The notes: a model not told the origin generated them from the sequence alone. A stretch of DNA of 64,000 bases from Bacillus inaquosorum KCTC 13429 (GCF_000332645.1 NZ_AMXN01000001.1:558001-622000); one strand, 5' to 3'; shown: positions 25,691 through 34,741, counted from the stretch's first letter. Numbers and translations: made by a program.

Positions 25691-26347
25691 TTAAGAATTT
25701 TGTTTGAGCACAGACTGGCTTACAGCGAAATTAGCTTCTGTTTTTTCATAAACCTCTTCAATTGTGACGCCTTCCTGAAGCTCAGTCAGTGTCATGCGGC
25801 CGTTATCAAAATCAAACACAGCCAAATCCGTAATCAGCCTGTGCACGACTCTCTGGCCTGTCAGCGGAAGGGTGCAAGCTTGTTTCACCTTTGACTCGCC
25901 ATGTTTATTGACATGCTCCATGATGACAACGATCCGTTTCGCCCCGTTGACGAGATCCATGGCGCCGCCCATCCCTTTGACCATTTTGCCGGGGATCATC
26001 CAATTGGCCAAATCGCCCTGCTCAGAAACCTCCATGCCGCCAAGGATAGCCAAATCGATATGCCCGCCTCTTATCATTGCGAATGACTCAGCGCTGTCAA
26101 AATAGGAGGCGCCCGTCACTTCTGTGATCGTTTCCTTTCCCGCATTGATCAAGTCCGCGTCTACCGCTCCTTCCACAGGATAGGGGCCGATTCCGAGCAA
26201 ACCGTTTTCTGACTGAAGCATGACGTGAACGCCATCGGGTATCTCATTTGCGACAAGCGTCGGCATTCCAATCCCAAGATTGACGTTCATGCCATCCTTA
26301 ATTTCTTGTACAGCCCGTTTGACCATTCGTTTTCTCGCTTCCTTCAT
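25691..26347 (-). CDS. scoB: ScoB, succinyl-CoA:3-ketoacid CoA transferase subunit B
   Basis: A 218-residue beta subunit of the SCOT-type CoA transferase, which activates acetoacetate with CoA from succinyl-CoA. The catalytic Glu is in QSENGLLGIGP. NLGIGMPTLVA near the start and GGMEVSEQGDLANW are further family motifs. The ATG overlaps the scoA stop as ATGA, so the two subunits are translated together. A second Met at codon 8 gives the slightly shorter form that I remember for 168 (216 residues), so the exact start is open. Confidence 0.94.
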   Translation of the reverse strand: MKEARKRMVKRAVQEIKDGMNVNLGIGMPTLVANEIPDGVHVMLQSENGLLGIGPYPVEGAVDADLINAGKETITEVTGASYFDSAESFAMIRGGHIDLAILGGMEVSEQGDLANWMIPGKMVKGMGGAMDLVNGAKRIVVIMEHVNKHGESKVKQACTLPLTGQRVVHRLITDLAVFDFDNGRMTLTELQEGVTIEEVYEKTEANFAVSQSVLKQNS

Positions 26348-27060
26348 TTCGCCTCACCCTTTCCCGCCGCTTGCCGAACTGTTCGTTTTTCAATCCGTTT
26401 TTCATGGCTTTCGCCAAGCACCACATGCTGTACGTAAATTCCCGGTGTGTGGATGTGATCTGGATCGAGCTCTCCCGCTTCCACAATTTCTTCCGCCTCG
26501 GCAATCGTGATCTTGCCTGCCATGGCGGCAACGGGATTGAAATTTCTCGCCGTTTTCCGAAAAACCAAATTGCCCATAGTGTCCGCTTTCCACGCTTTAA
26601 CGATCGCCACATCGCCGGTGATGCCTCGCTCCAGCACATACGTCCGGCCGCCGAATGTTTTATGTTCTTTTCCCTCGGCTATTGAGGTGCCGACGCCTGT
26701 CGCCGTGTAAAATCCCGGTATGCCCGCGCCGCCTGCGCGAATTCTCTCGGCGAGCGTTCCTTGGGGAACAAGCTCGACCTCAAGCTCTCCGCTTAAAAAC
26801 TGCCGCTCAAAAATTTTATTTTCGCCGACATAGGATGCGATCATTTTCTTGATTTGCCTATTAGCCAAAAGCAAACCAAGCCCCCAGTCATCCACTCCGC
26901 AATTGTTGCTGACAACGGTTAAATCCTTTGCTCCCTTGTCTCTTATCGCCAAAATGAGCTGTTCAGGAATGCCGCACAGCCCGAATCCTCCTGCGATCAG
27001 CGTATCACCATCATGAATCAGTTCCGCAGCTTCCTTACTAGATGACAGCACTTTTCCCAT
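26344..27060 (-). CDS. scoA: ScoA, succinyl-CoA:3-ketoacid CoA transferase subunit A
   Basis: A 238-residue alpha subunit of SCOT. The CoA-binding motif GGFGLCGIPE follows a short helix, with the family motifs ELVPQGTLAERIRAGGAGIP and TIAEAEEIVEAGELDPDHIH. It lies 24 bases after yxjC on the same strand and overlaps scoB, making an operon yxjC-scoA-scoB-yxjF for ketone body use. From memory this operon is expressed in the sporulation mother cell (SigE) and repressed by CcpA; a cre-like site upstream of yxjC agrees with the latter. Confidence 0.95.
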   Translation of the reverse strand: MGKVLSSSKEAAELIHDGDTLIAGGFGLCGIPEQLILAIRDKGAKDLTVVSNNCGVDDWGLGLLLANRQIKKMIASYVGENKIFERQFLSGELEVELVPQGTLAERIRAGGAGIPGFYTATGVGTSIAEGKEHKTFGGRTYVLERGITGDVAIVKAWKADTMGNLVFRKTARNFNPVAAMAGKITIAEAEEIVEAGELDPDHIHTPGIYVQHVVLGESHEKRIEKRTVRQAAGKGEAK

Positions 27061-27083
27061 ATTGATGCCCCTTTCGTTTTCTC

Positions 27084-28508
27084 CTACACTAGACCCGTCA
27101 GGCTATAAATCGCGATCACAGCAAATACGGCAGCCGTTTTAATGAGCGTGATAGCAAAAATATCCCGATACGATTGCCGGTGAGTCAGTCCCGTCACGGC
27201 CAGAAGCGTGATGACAGCACCATTATGCGGCAGCGTATCCATACCGCCTGATGCCATCGAAATGACCCGATGCATCACTTCCGGCGGAATGCTGTAAGCC
27301 TGAATCGCCTGCAAGTATTGATCCGACATCGCGCTTAACGCAATGCCCATACCTCCTGAAGCCGACCCGGTGATTCCCGCCAGCGCTGTTGTCGTGACGG
27401 CCCCGTTTACAAGCGGGTCGGTAAAGGTGTGCGAAATTCCGCTGCTCAGCTTGTGAAACCCCGGCAGTGCGGCGATAACGCCGCCGAAACCATACTCGGC
27501 ACCCGTATTCATAGACGCCAGCAAGGCGCCGCCGATCCCTTCATTCAGCCCCTCCTTCATTTGGGCAAACACTCTTCTCCAATCAAATAAAATTGTTGTG
27601 ATGATGCCAATTACCAGAGCGAGCTCAACCGACCAAATGGCAGCTGCTGAAGAAATATCAAGCTTTCCGAACTCCTTTAATCCGATCGACGAAAAATCAA
27701 ATCCATTCGGATACCACTTTGGAAGGTATATGGTGAAACATTTATTCATTGCACCTACGAGTATAAGCGGGACAAAGGCAAGCGCATGCTGCACCGGGCT
27801 TTTGTCAGGTTCTGCCGCGAACTCAGACTTTTCGAGAGCGGCTGAATCCTCCGAATCAAAACCGCCATAGTCCTCGCCGGATGCCTGCACTTTTTTCCGC
27901 CTCGATTCCAAATAGAGCATGCCCGCTGCCAGCACAATCACTGCACCGATCAAGCCAAGCCAAGGAGCGGCATAAATGTCTGTTTTGAAAAACGTCGTCG
28001 GGATGACATTTTGAATTTGCGGCGTACCCGGAAGTGCGTCCATCGTAAACGTAAAAGCCCCTAAAGCAATCGTTCCCGGGATAAGGCGTTTCGGTATGTT
28101 TGCTTCTCGGAATAAATTTTTTGCAAAAGGGTATACGGCAAACACGACAACAAACAGGCTGACGCCGCTGTACGTCAAGATAGCGCCCATCAGCACAATT
28201 GCAAGTATCGCTCTTTTTGCCCCGACAAGCCTGACAATCGTTTTCGCAATCGATGCCGCGAGCCCTGACATTTCGACGACCTTTCCAAAAATCGCACCGA
28301 GCAAAAATACCGGAAAATACAACTTAATAAAACCCGCCATCTTTTCCATAAAAATCGATGAGAAAAAAGGAAGCACATGGCTTGGATCAGTCAGCAGCAC
28401 CGCGAATAACGCGCAAATCGGCGCAAACAAAATGACAGAAAATCCCCGATACGCCGTAAACATCAGCAAGCCTAGCGCCAATAGAATAATGATCAGTTCC
28501 ATAAGCAT
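27084..28508 (-). CDS. yxjC: YxjC, GntP-family permease
   Basis: A 474-residue membrane permease of the GntP (gluconate/hydroxy-acid symporter) family with about twelve hydrophobic segments. It has a hydrophilic central loop (about residues 195-235) and the conserved GASGGMGI-like stretch ITGSASGGMGIALSA followed by MASGGMDTLPHNGAVI near the C-terminus. As first gene of the ketone-body operon it probably imports 3-hydroxybutyrate or acetoacetate; that substrate is inferred from context only. Confidence 0.88.
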   Translation of the reverse strand: MLMELIIILLALGLLMFTAYRGFSVILFAPICALFAVLLTDPSHVLPFFSSIFMEKMAGFIKLYFPVFLLGAIFGKVVEMSGLAASIAKTIVRLVGAKRAILAIVLMGAILTYSGVSLFVVVFAVYPFAKNLFREANIPKRLIPGTIALGAFTFTMDALPGTPQIQNVIPTTFFKTDIYAAPWLGLIGAVIVLAAGMLYLESRRKKVQASGEDYGGFDSEDSAALEKSEFAAEPDKSPVQHALAFVPLILVGAMNKCFTIYLPKWYPNGFDFSSIGLKEFGKLDISSAAAIWSVELALVIGIITTILFDWRRVFAQMKEGLNEGIGGALLASMNTGAEYGFGGVIAALPGFHKLSSGISHTFTDPLVNGAVTTTALAGITGSASGGMGIALSAMSDQYLQAIQAYSIPPEVMHRVISMASGGMDTLPHNGAVITLLAVTGLTHRQSYRDIFAITLIKTAAVFAVIAIYSLTGLV

Positions 28509-28526
28509 CCCCCATTTCCACGGACC

Positions 28527-28540
28527 AGAAAGCGTTTACA
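28527..28540 (-). promoter_or_regulatory. cre-like CcpA site upstream of yxjC
   Basis: On the minus strand TGTAAACGCTTTCT, the same 14-mer found before msmX, lies about 20 bases upstream of the yxjC ATG. It fits the cre consensus with one mismatch and suits the expected carbon repression of the yxjC-scoAB-yxjF operon. Confidence 0.65.
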
Positions 28541-28611
28541 AAAACTCCCCGCATCGGCTGTTTCCGTCCCCTTTCCATATGTACGAGAAGCGGGGGCCAA
28601 CTATTCCGATT

Positions 28612-28646
28612 AAAAAAGGAAAGCTCCTTTTTTCGGAGCTTTCCTC
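28612..28646 (-). terminator. Terminator of rlmA
   Basis: GGAAAGCTCC and GGAGCTTTCC pair perfectly around a T/C loop, and a T6 run follows on the minus strand. It is six bases past the rlmA stop. Confidence 0.9.
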
Positions 28647-28651
28647 TGCCA

Positions 28652-29512
28652 TCATTTCATTCCTATTAGGATATCGACATCAACCGTGATATCGGCTGAT
28701 TTCATCTCTTTCAGCAGTCTGACTCGGTCTTTCTGCGCCGACCAGGCGAGCGGCGTCATCTGGAGCAGCCAATGTATCGCTTGCCGGTTAAGCGTTTTGA
28801 CATAGCGCAGCCTCGCTTGTTGGCTGCGTTCAACATTCGCTGTAAAACGCTCAACAGCTGCCGTATTGGAATACGTACGCCTTGGTGAATCAGTATATAA
28901 AAATTGCCTTAATTCTATTAAATAATCTTTTCGCGGCACTACTTTGATGAGCATGCCGTCATCCTTCAGCAATCTATGAAACTCTGCATAATTGGACGGC
29001 GAAAAAATAGACAGGACAACATCAAATTGGCGGTCATGAAAAGGGGCACACGCCACATCGGCAACCGCCCACATTTGATCTTTGAATGTCTTAGAAGCTT
29101 TTACAATCCCATCCTTTGAAAGATCGATGCCTGCTCCCATAGCTGTTTTCCCTGCATAATCAAAACCGCAAAGCGCATTCAAATGAGATCCCTCACCGCA
29201 TCCGCTGTCCAAGATGGTGAAAGCTTCTTCACCAGAGTTGGGGTGACTGATGAGATCTGCAATTGCATGATGGAGCGGTTCAAAAAACCGGCATTCCCCA
29301 ATCAGCCTGCTCCTCGCCTCAAAAAGCCCGGCATCGTAACCGGTTTTGACCGGCTTCGTCAGGAAGTTCACATATCCGTGCCGAGATCTATCAAATGTAT
29401 GCCCTCGTTCTGTACAAATCAAGCTTTTTCCTGAAGCCGCATCCATGGAAGAACCGCAGAGCGGGCATCGAAACATGGGTGCGAATTGGCTGACATCAGC
29501 TGTTCGTTTCAT
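28652..29512 (-). CDS. rlmA: RlmA-type 23S rRNA guanine-N1 methyltransferase
   Basis: A 286-residue cytoplasmic SAM-dependent methyltransferase of the RlmA/TlrB group, which methylates N1 of a guanine in hairpin 35 of 23S rRNA (G748 in the Gram-positive type, next to the macrolide tunnel site). The N-terminus has a zinc finger with FRCPLCGSSM and a second pair in LICTERGHTF, then SRHGYVNFL. The SAM motif is ILDSGCGEGSHLNAL. I start at MKRTADVSQ (29512) behind GAGGTG; a start seven codons upstream is possible. An unusual leader with a mini-ORF and a terminator lies upstream. In 168 the gene is yxjB. Confidence 0.92.
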   Translation of the reverse strand: MKRTADVSQFAPMFRCPLCGSSMDAASGKSLICTERGHTFDRSRHGYVNFLTKPVKTGYDAGLFEARSRLIGECRFFEPLHHAIADLISHPNSGEEAFTILDSGCGEGSHLNALCGFDYAGKTAMGAGIDLSKDGIVKASKTFKDQMWAVADVACAPFHDRQFDVVLSIFSPSNYAEFHRLLKDDGMLIKVVPRKDYLIELRQFLYTDSPRRTYSNTAAVERFTANVERSQQARLRYVKTLNRQAIHWLLQMTPLAWSAQKDRVRLLKEMKSADITVDVDILIGMK

Positions 29513-29550
29513 GATAAAAAACACCTCATTCATTCATTTTTAGATAAATG

Positions 29551-29619
29551 AAAAAGGCATAGACAAATAAACCTGAGCCTTTTACAAAAATTGGCCAGGT
29601 CTGGCAGATTGTCTATACC
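29551..29619 (-). terminator. Leader terminator (attenuator) upstream of rlmA
   Basis: On the minus strand GGTATAGACAA (29619-29609) can pair with TTGTCTATGCC (29566-29556) through eleven base pairs (one G-U), followed directly by TTTTT. The loop holds a smaller hairpin, CCAGACCTGG. The structure ends about 40 bases before the rlmA start and so would terminate the leader transcript rather than a gene. It is a candidate attenuator. Confidence 0.75.
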
Positions 29620-29624
29620 TGTCA

Positions 29625-29654
29625 TTATCTATAACGAATGAATTGGATAATCAT
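29625..29654 (-). CDS. Nine-residue leader peptide of rlmA
   Basis: A tiny frame, MIIQFIRYR followed by TAA and TGA, starts at 29654 with GGGAG eight bases upstream. Its stop lies five bases before the 5' arm of the leader terminator. Arg-x-Arg near the end of a leader peptide is the (+)x(+) motif known to stall macrolide-bound ribosomes (as in ErmD-type leaders). A ribosome halted with Tyr in the P site would reach the base of the terminator stem. The link to an rRNA methyltransferase at the macrolide site makes translation plausible. This is inference; no expression evidence can be seen here. Confidence 0.55.
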   Translation of the reverse strand: MIIQFIRYR

Positions 29655-29918
29655 GAAAAAAACTCCCTTTTTTGCTGTATGGGGTTTCCCCATGTACATC
29701 ATACAACAAACCTCTAGGAGCTGAAACCATATATAGAAGAAAAAACAGCGCTGCAATGCTGTTGCCTCATCAAAATCATATCAACATAGCAATCCAACAT
29801 GTTTTTCCTTTATTTTCTCAAATTCAAAATATAAATTTTATTATTGTGAAAATAGTTAAAAAGGTTGATTTTCAAAAAGTGAAAGGATAAAATACTGCTA
29901 TCATCTTAGAAAAAAGAC

Positions 29919-29992
29919 ATTCTTGTATATGATCAGTAATATGGTCTGATTGTTTCTACCTAGTAACCGTAAAAAACTAGACTACAAGAAAG
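29919..29992 (+). ncRNA. Purine (guanine-type) riboswitch aptamer of nupG
   Basis: The leader contains the purine riboswitch core: P1 TTCTTGTA, junction TATGATCAGTAATATGGTC, loop TGATTGTTTCTACC, TAACCGTAAA and ACTAGACTACAAGAA closing P1. The base that pairs with the ligand is a C in GACTAC (U in adenine types), so guanine or hypoxanthine is the expected ligand. nupG (yxjA) is one of the known members of this class in B. subtilis. Confidence 0.93.
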
Positions 29993-30039
29993 TTTGAATA
30001 AATTTGAACGAGTTGAAAAGGACAAGTTCTTTTCTGTTT

Positions 30040-30098
30040 GCTCTTATTTTTCACACTTTCTGCACTTCCAGAATTTGTGAAGGATAAGAGCTTTTTTT
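30040..30098 (+). terminator. Riboswitch-controlled terminator of nupG
   Basis: GCTCTTAT...TTCACA and TGTGAAGGATAAGAGC form a long interrupted stem, followed by T7, between the aptamer and the nupG start. Guanine binding should favour this terminator. Confidence 0.85.
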
Positions 30099-30131
30099 GT
30101 TTCCATAATAAACCTCATAGGAGTTGCTATC

Positions 30132-31325
30132 ATGTACTTTTTATTAAACCTTGTCGGTCTCATTGTGATTATGGCAGTTGTATTCCTATGTTCTCCACAG
30201 AAAAAGAAAATCAAGTGGCGCCCGATCATTACGTTAATTGTTCTGGAATTGCTGATTACTTGGTTTATGCTGGGAACAAAAGTCGGGAGCTGGGCCATCG
30301 GTAAAATTGGTGATTTCTTCACTTGGCTGATTGCTTGCGCCAGTGACGGTATCGCGTTTGCCTTCCCGTCTGTCATGGCGAATGAAACAGTAGATTTTTT
30401 CTTTAGTGCACTTCTTCCAATTATCTTTATCGTCACATTCTTTGATATTTTAACATATTTCGGCATTTTGCCTTGGCTGATTGATAAAATCGGATGGGTG
30501 ATTTCAAAGGCTTCCCGCTTGCCGAAATTAGAAAGCTTTTTCTCTATTCAAATGATGTTCTTGGGAAATACGGAAGCACTTGCGGTCATCCGCCAGCAGC
30601 TTACGGTATTAAATAACAACCGCCTGCTTACATTCGGCTTAATGAGCATGAGCAGCATCAGCGGCTCCATTATTGGATCTTACCTGTCAATGGTGCCGGC
30701 GACATACGTATTTACAGCGATTCCTTTGAACTGCTTAAACGCGCTGATTATCGCAAACCTGCTGAACCCTGTTCACGTGCCGGAAGATGAAGATATCATC
30801 TATACACCGCCTAAAGAAGAGAAGAAAGACTTTTTCTCTACGATTTCTAACAGTATGCTTGTCGGCATGAACATGGTTATCGTTATTTTGGCAATGGTGA
30901 TCGGATATGTTGCATTAACGTCAGCAGTCAATGGCATTCTTGGTGTATTCGTGCACGGCCTGACCATCCAGACGATTTTTGCTTATCTCTTCAGTCCTTT
31001 CGCATTCCTGCTTGGGCTGCCGGTACACGATGCGATGTATGTCGCTCAGCTGATGGGAATGAAATTGGCAACGAACGAGTTTGTTGCGATGCTTGACTTG
31101 AAAGAAAATCTCAAATCACTTCCGCCTCACACAGTTGCGGTGGCGACGACATTCCTGACGTCATTTGCCAACTTCAGTACAGTCGGCATGATTTATGGTA
31201 CGTACAACTCGATCCTTGACGGCGAAAAGTCAACGGTCATCGGGAAAAACGTGTGGAAATTGCTCGTCAGCGGAATTGCGGTATCTTTACTAAGTGCTGC
31301 GATTGTCGGCCTGTTTGTGTGGTAG
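30132..31325 (+). CDS. nupG: NupG, concentrative nucleoside transporter
   Basis: A 397-residue CNT-family nucleoside/proton symporter for purine nucleosides. About nine to ten membrane helices are seen. Family motifs are FLGNTEALAVIRQQL (the QxxLGxxE-type substrate loop), SSISGSIIGSYLSM, and TSFANFSTVGMIYGTYN near the C-terminus. It is the only gene under the guanine riboswitch upstream, so uptake is shut down when guanine is abundant. AGGAG lies eight bases before the ATG. A clear terminator follows. Confidence 0.95.
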   Translation: MYFLLNLVGLIVIMAVVFLCSPQKKKIKWRPIITLIVLELLITWFMLGTKVGSWAIGKIGDFFTWLIACASDGIAFAFPSVMANETVDFFFSALLPIIFIVTFFDILTYFGILPWLIDKIGWVISKASRLPKLESFFSIQMMFLGNTEALAVIRQQLTVLNNNRLLTFGLMSMSSISGSIIGSYLSMVPATYVFTAIPLNCLNALIIANLLNPVHVPEDEDIIYTPPKEEKKDFFSTISNSMLVGMNMVIVILAMVIGYVALTSAVNGILGVFVHGLTIQTIFAYLFSPFAFLLGLPVHDAMYVAQLMGMKLATNEFVAMLDLKENLKSLPPHTVAVATTFLTSFANFSTVGMIYGTYNSILDGEKSTVIGKNVWKLLVSGIAVSLLSAAIVGLFVW

Positions 31326-31332
31326 AAACATT

Positions 31333-31365
31333 GAGCCATATCCCTTTTGCGGATATGGCTCTTTT
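31333..31365 (+). terminator. Terminator of nupG
   Basis: GAGCCATATCC and GGATATGGCTC pair perfectly around CTTTTGC, followed by TTTT. Confidence 0.9.
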
Positions 31366-31367
31366 GA

Positions 31368-32039
31368 TTATTGATAAATAGAGGAAGGCACCTGCACATC
31401 ACGGATTCCGGCTGCATAAGGTCCCAAGTCATACTGGCCGAAGACGATGGCGATCCCGTTTTTCGTAAAGTAAAACGTTGTGTCTTGGTTAAGGATAATA
31501 TCCTCTTTCTTTACGTCAGGGAAAAACAGCGTGTCATGTTTTTTGATATAGCTGTATAGGTAGTCTTTCGTTTTGCTGATTTTTGTTTTGGTATTCAGAA
31601 TCTGATTCAGTGTCACCCGCTTTTGTGCTTTCAAGTCATAGTTGAAGGACTGAACAGACGTTAAACCATGGGCGCCGCCTGAATAAATATAATTGAGTGT
31701 TTGAATGCTTAGCTTGCCCGCCGCATTGTATTTGACACTGAAGGATGTTTGATATTCCGCTTTGAAGCCCTGCTGTTCGCCTGCTTTTTTGTTTTTCAGG
31801 TATTCCTGATACGATTGTTCAATGTAGGCTTTCAGCTCTTGATTGATTTTCTTTTCAAACGCGGCATTTCCGATGTGATGCACCTGTGGATACTTTAATT
31901 CCTTGATCTTTTTGTACGTATGGCTGCTGACAGTCGGTGTTTTCTCTTGAGCTGCTTTTGATGATGGGGCCGCATATGCAAATACAGCAAAAAGCAAAAC
32001 TGCAATCCCCGCGGCTTTCAGCATGTTATTCCATTTCAT
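31368..32039 (-). CDS. Secreted DUF4163/DUF3298 protein
   Basis: A 223-residue exported protein. The signal peptide is residues 1-28 (MKWNNMLKAAGIAVLLFAVF, then an AxA-like site). The mature part has the DUF4163/DUF3298 pair: YPQVHHIGN, YIYSGGAHGLTSVQSFNYDL and a C-terminal YDLGPYAAGI motif. The same domains occur in the N-terminal half of PdaC and in anti-sigma factor RsiV, where they bind peptidoglycan or lysozyme; here no catalytic domain follows. Start: AAAGGAGGAG precedes ATG 32039. In 168 I recall only a short yxiT in this place, so this may be the intact form, but I am not sure. Confidence 0.8.
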   Translation of the reverse strand: MKWNNMLKAAGIAVLLFAVFAYAAPSSKAAQEKTPTVSSHTYKKIKELKYPQVHHIGNAAFEKKINQELKAYIEQSYQEYLKNKKAGEQQGFKAEYQTSFSVKYNAAGKLSIQTLNYIYSGGAHGLTSVQSFNYDLKAQKRVTLNQILNTKTKISKTKDYLYSYIKKHDTLFFPDVKKEDIILNQDTTFYFTKNGIAIVFGQYDLGPYAAGIRDVQVPSSIYQ

Positions 32040-32156
32040 ACGATCTCCTCCTTTAATGTGCATTGCTTATTATTCCCTTTTTTCTGCAAGGTACACTTTT
32101 ATAGACTGATGGAAGTGAAAAGAAGTTTCTAGGTCTAATAGCTCGATTTTTCTAAT

Positions 32157-32187
32157 AAAAAAAGAGACACAATATGTCTCTTTTTTT
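32157..32187. terminator. Bidirectional terminator before the DUF3298 gene
   Basis: AAAAAAAGAGACA and TGTCTCTTTTTTT pair around CAATA, a stem usable on both strands. It terminates the minus-strand gene yxiS, overlapping its stop codon. Confidence 0.85.
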
Positions 32188-32476
32188 ATTGTTTACGCTC
32201 AGCAATTGCTTCGTGAACCGCTTGTGCCAAATCTGTATTTCCAAACATCTCTAACACCGCAATGACGGTCTGATCCGGAATGTGTTCTGATTCGTGTTTG
32301 GGCACGACCAGTTCGTCCATGGTTTTTTTCAAGCTTTCATTCAGCTTTTGCTGCGGATATGCTTTGGCGTACAGCTCCACCGGATCAAGATCATGGTTCA
32401 CGCACCATTGGGCAAACACCAAAATCATCATATTTTCATCGCGTTCGTAAGCTTCAGCGAGTTGTTTTTCGTTCAT
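32186..32476 (-). CDS. yxiS: YxiS, small conserved protein
   Basis: A 96-residue soluble, acidic, mostly helical protein (MNEKQLAEAYERDENMMIL start). No catalytic motif or membrane helix is visible, and the function is unknown. It lies 49 bases downstream of katE on the same strand, so it is probably co-transcribed with the SigB-controlled catalase; a general-stress role would follow from that. The symbol is by position. Confidence 0.8.
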   Translation of the reverse strand: MNEKQLAEAYERDENMMILVFAQWCVNHDLDPVELYAKAYPQQKLNESLKKTMDELVVPKHESEHIPDQTVIAVLEMFGNTDLAQAVHEAIAERKQ

Positions 32477-32525
32477 TTGTCATGCTCCTTATGAAAAGTA
32501 TCTTCCTTTAAGATACAGGAGCGGA

Positions 32526-34586
32526 TCAAATTCGTCTATCCCAATGGCGGTGTGCGGCGACGGCCTCGATAAACGCCTTGCTGAAAGCGGTGTAGTCCGC
32601 TTCATCTTTCGCAGTCACGATGCCCGGCCCCTCTGTTGTCCTGACAGCTGATTGAAGAAGATCAATTCCTTCGTTCGCTGTACCGATCGCCTTATAGTGG
32701 TTGTATGCTTCTCTGATAAACGCCATCGCTTGTTTGTTGCCTTTTAACTCCGGTCCTCCTGCGGCATAGACAGCATCATACAGAACAGAATCAGCCGTCA
32801 GGAACGTGCCGCCGGCCTCAAGCTGCTGTCCGGTGCCGCTTGTAATGTACCCCAGCGTTTGGCTGATGATATCCGCTGTGATCCCTTCTTGCTTTAAGGC
32901 GCTCAGCACTGTTTGCAGCTCTTTTTCACGGAATCCGTTTCCGGCGAGAACAGCGACTTTTCTCGTTGACGCTGTTTTCACTGTACGGGCTTGGCTTAAC
33001 GCAGGTGAGGTAAGAATTTCTTTTGATGCTTTCCGTTTCGCCGGCGGCGCCACGCCCACTCCTTTGGCGATTTCTTCTGCTAAGCCTGTATCCACATTGC
33101 TGAAGACGTCAACGACTTGCCGCTGCACGTCCTTGCTTTTGACCTTCCCGACCTCAAAGCAGAAGGCAGAGATGATGTGCTGTTTCTCGACAGGAGACAT
33201 ACTGTTCCAGAACAGCTTCGCCTGTGAGTAATAATTGTTGAAGCTGTCGCTCCGCTGGCGGATTTTTTTGCCCTCGACTTTCTCCTGATAGTGGACGTAG
33301 CCGCCTTCTTCGGCTGTCGCAGGCGACGGGTCATTGTTTTGCAGAGAGTTTTTATGATAAGCGACCGGCCCCTTATTGATCGTCATCCGGTGATAGCCGT
33401 CATATTGATTGTTATGGAACGGACATACCGGCCGGTTAATCGGAATCTCATGGAAGTTCGGGCCGCCAAGACGGATGAGCTGTGTGTCGGTATAAGAGAA
33501 AAGCCGTCCCTGCAATAGCGGGTCATTGGTAAAATCGATGCCCGGCACGACATTTCCCGGGTGGAATGCGACTTGTTCCGTTTCCGCAAACACATTATCC
33601 TGGTTACGATTCAGCGTCATTTTCCCAATGATCTTCACCGGTACAAGCTCTTCCGGCCACAGCTTTGTCGGATCAAGGATATCAAAATCAAATTGGAATT
33701 CATCTTCTTCATCAATCATCTGTACGCCGAGCTCATATTCAACCGTTCCGCCGTTTTCAATCGTTTCCCACAGGTCGCGGCGGTGGAAGTCGGGATCTTT
33801 TCCGGCAATTTTCTGCGCTTCATCCCATACGAGAGAATGAACGCCGAGCACCGGCTTCCAGTGGAATTTCACAAAACGCGCCTTTCCTTGTTCATTGACA
33901 AATCGGAACGTGTGAACGCCGAAGCCTTCCATCATTCTGTAGCTGCGAGGAATACCTCTGTCAGACATCGTCCACATCACCATGTGAGCCGACTCAGGGT
34001 TATTGGCGACAAAATCCCAAAACGTATCATGAGCGGTCGCGGCCTGAGGCATTTCATTGTGAGGTTCAGGCTTAAACGCGTGAACCAAATCCGGAAATTT
34101 GATCGCATCCTGAATGAAAAACACCGGGATGTTATTTCCTACAAGATCATAGTTTCCTTCTTCAGTATAAAATTTCATCGCAAAGCCTCTGGCGTCCCGC
34201 ACTGTGTCTGCGGAGCCTTTAGAACCCGCAACAGTTGAAAACCGGACAAATACAGGTGTCTTCACTGAAGGGTCCTGAAGAAATTTGGCCCGTGTATACT
34301 CGGTCATCGGCTCGTAAACCTGAAAAAAGCCATGCACGCCATACCCGCGCGCATGCACAACACGCTCCGGAATCCTCTCATGGTCAAAGTGCGTCATTTT
34401 CTCCCGGAAGTGAAAATCCTCCATCAGCGTCGGGCCGCGAACCCCGGCTTTTAACGAGTGCTCATCCTCTGACACTCGCAAACCTTGGTTTGTCGTCATT
34501 TTCTTCCCGCCGTTATCGACCCTGTATTGCTCAAGCTGCTCGTCCTTTGAGTGTTCATTTACACGTTTGTTTTGATCATCACTCAT
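32526..34586 (-). CDS. katE: KatE, large-subunit stress catalase
   Basis: A 686-residue heme catalase of the large (HPII-like) clade that breaks down hydrogen peroxide in the cytoplasm. The catalytic His is in [12 protein letters not shown], the Asn in [11 protein letters not shown], and the heme-ligand Tyr in [14 protein letters not shown]. The last 150 residues form a DJ-1/PfpI (type 1 glutamine amidotransferase-like) domain starting [12 protein letters not shown] SigB promoter precedes it. I recall that the 168 gene is named katE or katX in different annotations; SigB control and length fit the general-stress katE. Confidence 0.94.
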   Translation of the reverse strand: MSDDQNKRVNEHSKDEQLEQYRVDNGGKKMTTNQGLRVSEDEHSLKAGVRGPTLMEDFHFREKMTHFDHERIPERVVHARGYGVHGFFQVYEPMTEYTRAKFLQDPSVKTPVFVRFSTVAGSKGSADTVRDARGFAMKFYTEEGNYDLVGNNIPVFFIQDAIKFPDLVHAFKPEPHNEMPQAATAHDTFWDFVANNPESAHMVMWTMSDRGIPRSYRMMEGFGVHTFRFVNEQGKARFVKFHWKPVLGVHSLVWDEAQKIAGKDPDFHRRDLWETIENGGTVEYELGVQMIDEEDEFQFDFDILDPTKLWPEELVPVKIIGKMTLNRNQDNVFAETEQVAFHPGNVVPGIDFTNDPLLQGRLFSYTDTQLIRLGGPNFHEIPINRPVCPFHNNQYDGYHRMTINKGPVAYHKNSLQNNDPSPATAEEGGYVHYQEKVEGKKIRQRSDSFNNYYSQAKLFWNSMSPVEKQHIISAFCFEVGKVKSKDVQRQVVDVFSNVDTGLAEEIAKGVGVAPPAKRKASKEILTSPALSQARTVKTASTRKVAVLAGNGFREKELQTVLSALKQEGITADIISQTLGYITSGTGQQLEAGGTFLTADSVLYDAVYAAGGPELKGNKQAMAFIREAYNHYKAIGTANEGIDLLQSAVRTTEGPGIVTAKDEADYTAFSKAFIEAVAAHRHWDRRI

Positions 34587-34627
34587 GTCTGTTCCCCCTT
34601 TTTAAAACGAAACATTCTACAGCACAT

Positions 34628-34653
34628 TTACCCGTGGCAATCTTCATATAAAC
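34628..34653 (-). promoter_or_regulatory. SigB promoter of katE
   Basis: On the minus strand GTTTAT (34653-34648) and GGGTAA (34633-34628) are 14 bases apart, matching GTTTAA-N12-14-GGGTAT with two substitutions. It lies about 40 bases before the katE ATG. KatE is an established SigB-dependent stress protein. Confidence 0.8.
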
Positions 34654-34741
34654 TGCTAATCCGCTCAATAGGATTTTAGGTCTACATATCAGGATGAGGT
34701 CATACACATTTGAAATAAGCCTTCTTCTCAAAAAGAAAACG

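Noticed and set aside
33561-34238. Plus-strand frame of 225 codons inside katE
   Set aside because: The shadow of a conserved catalase gene; no ribosome site, no domain.
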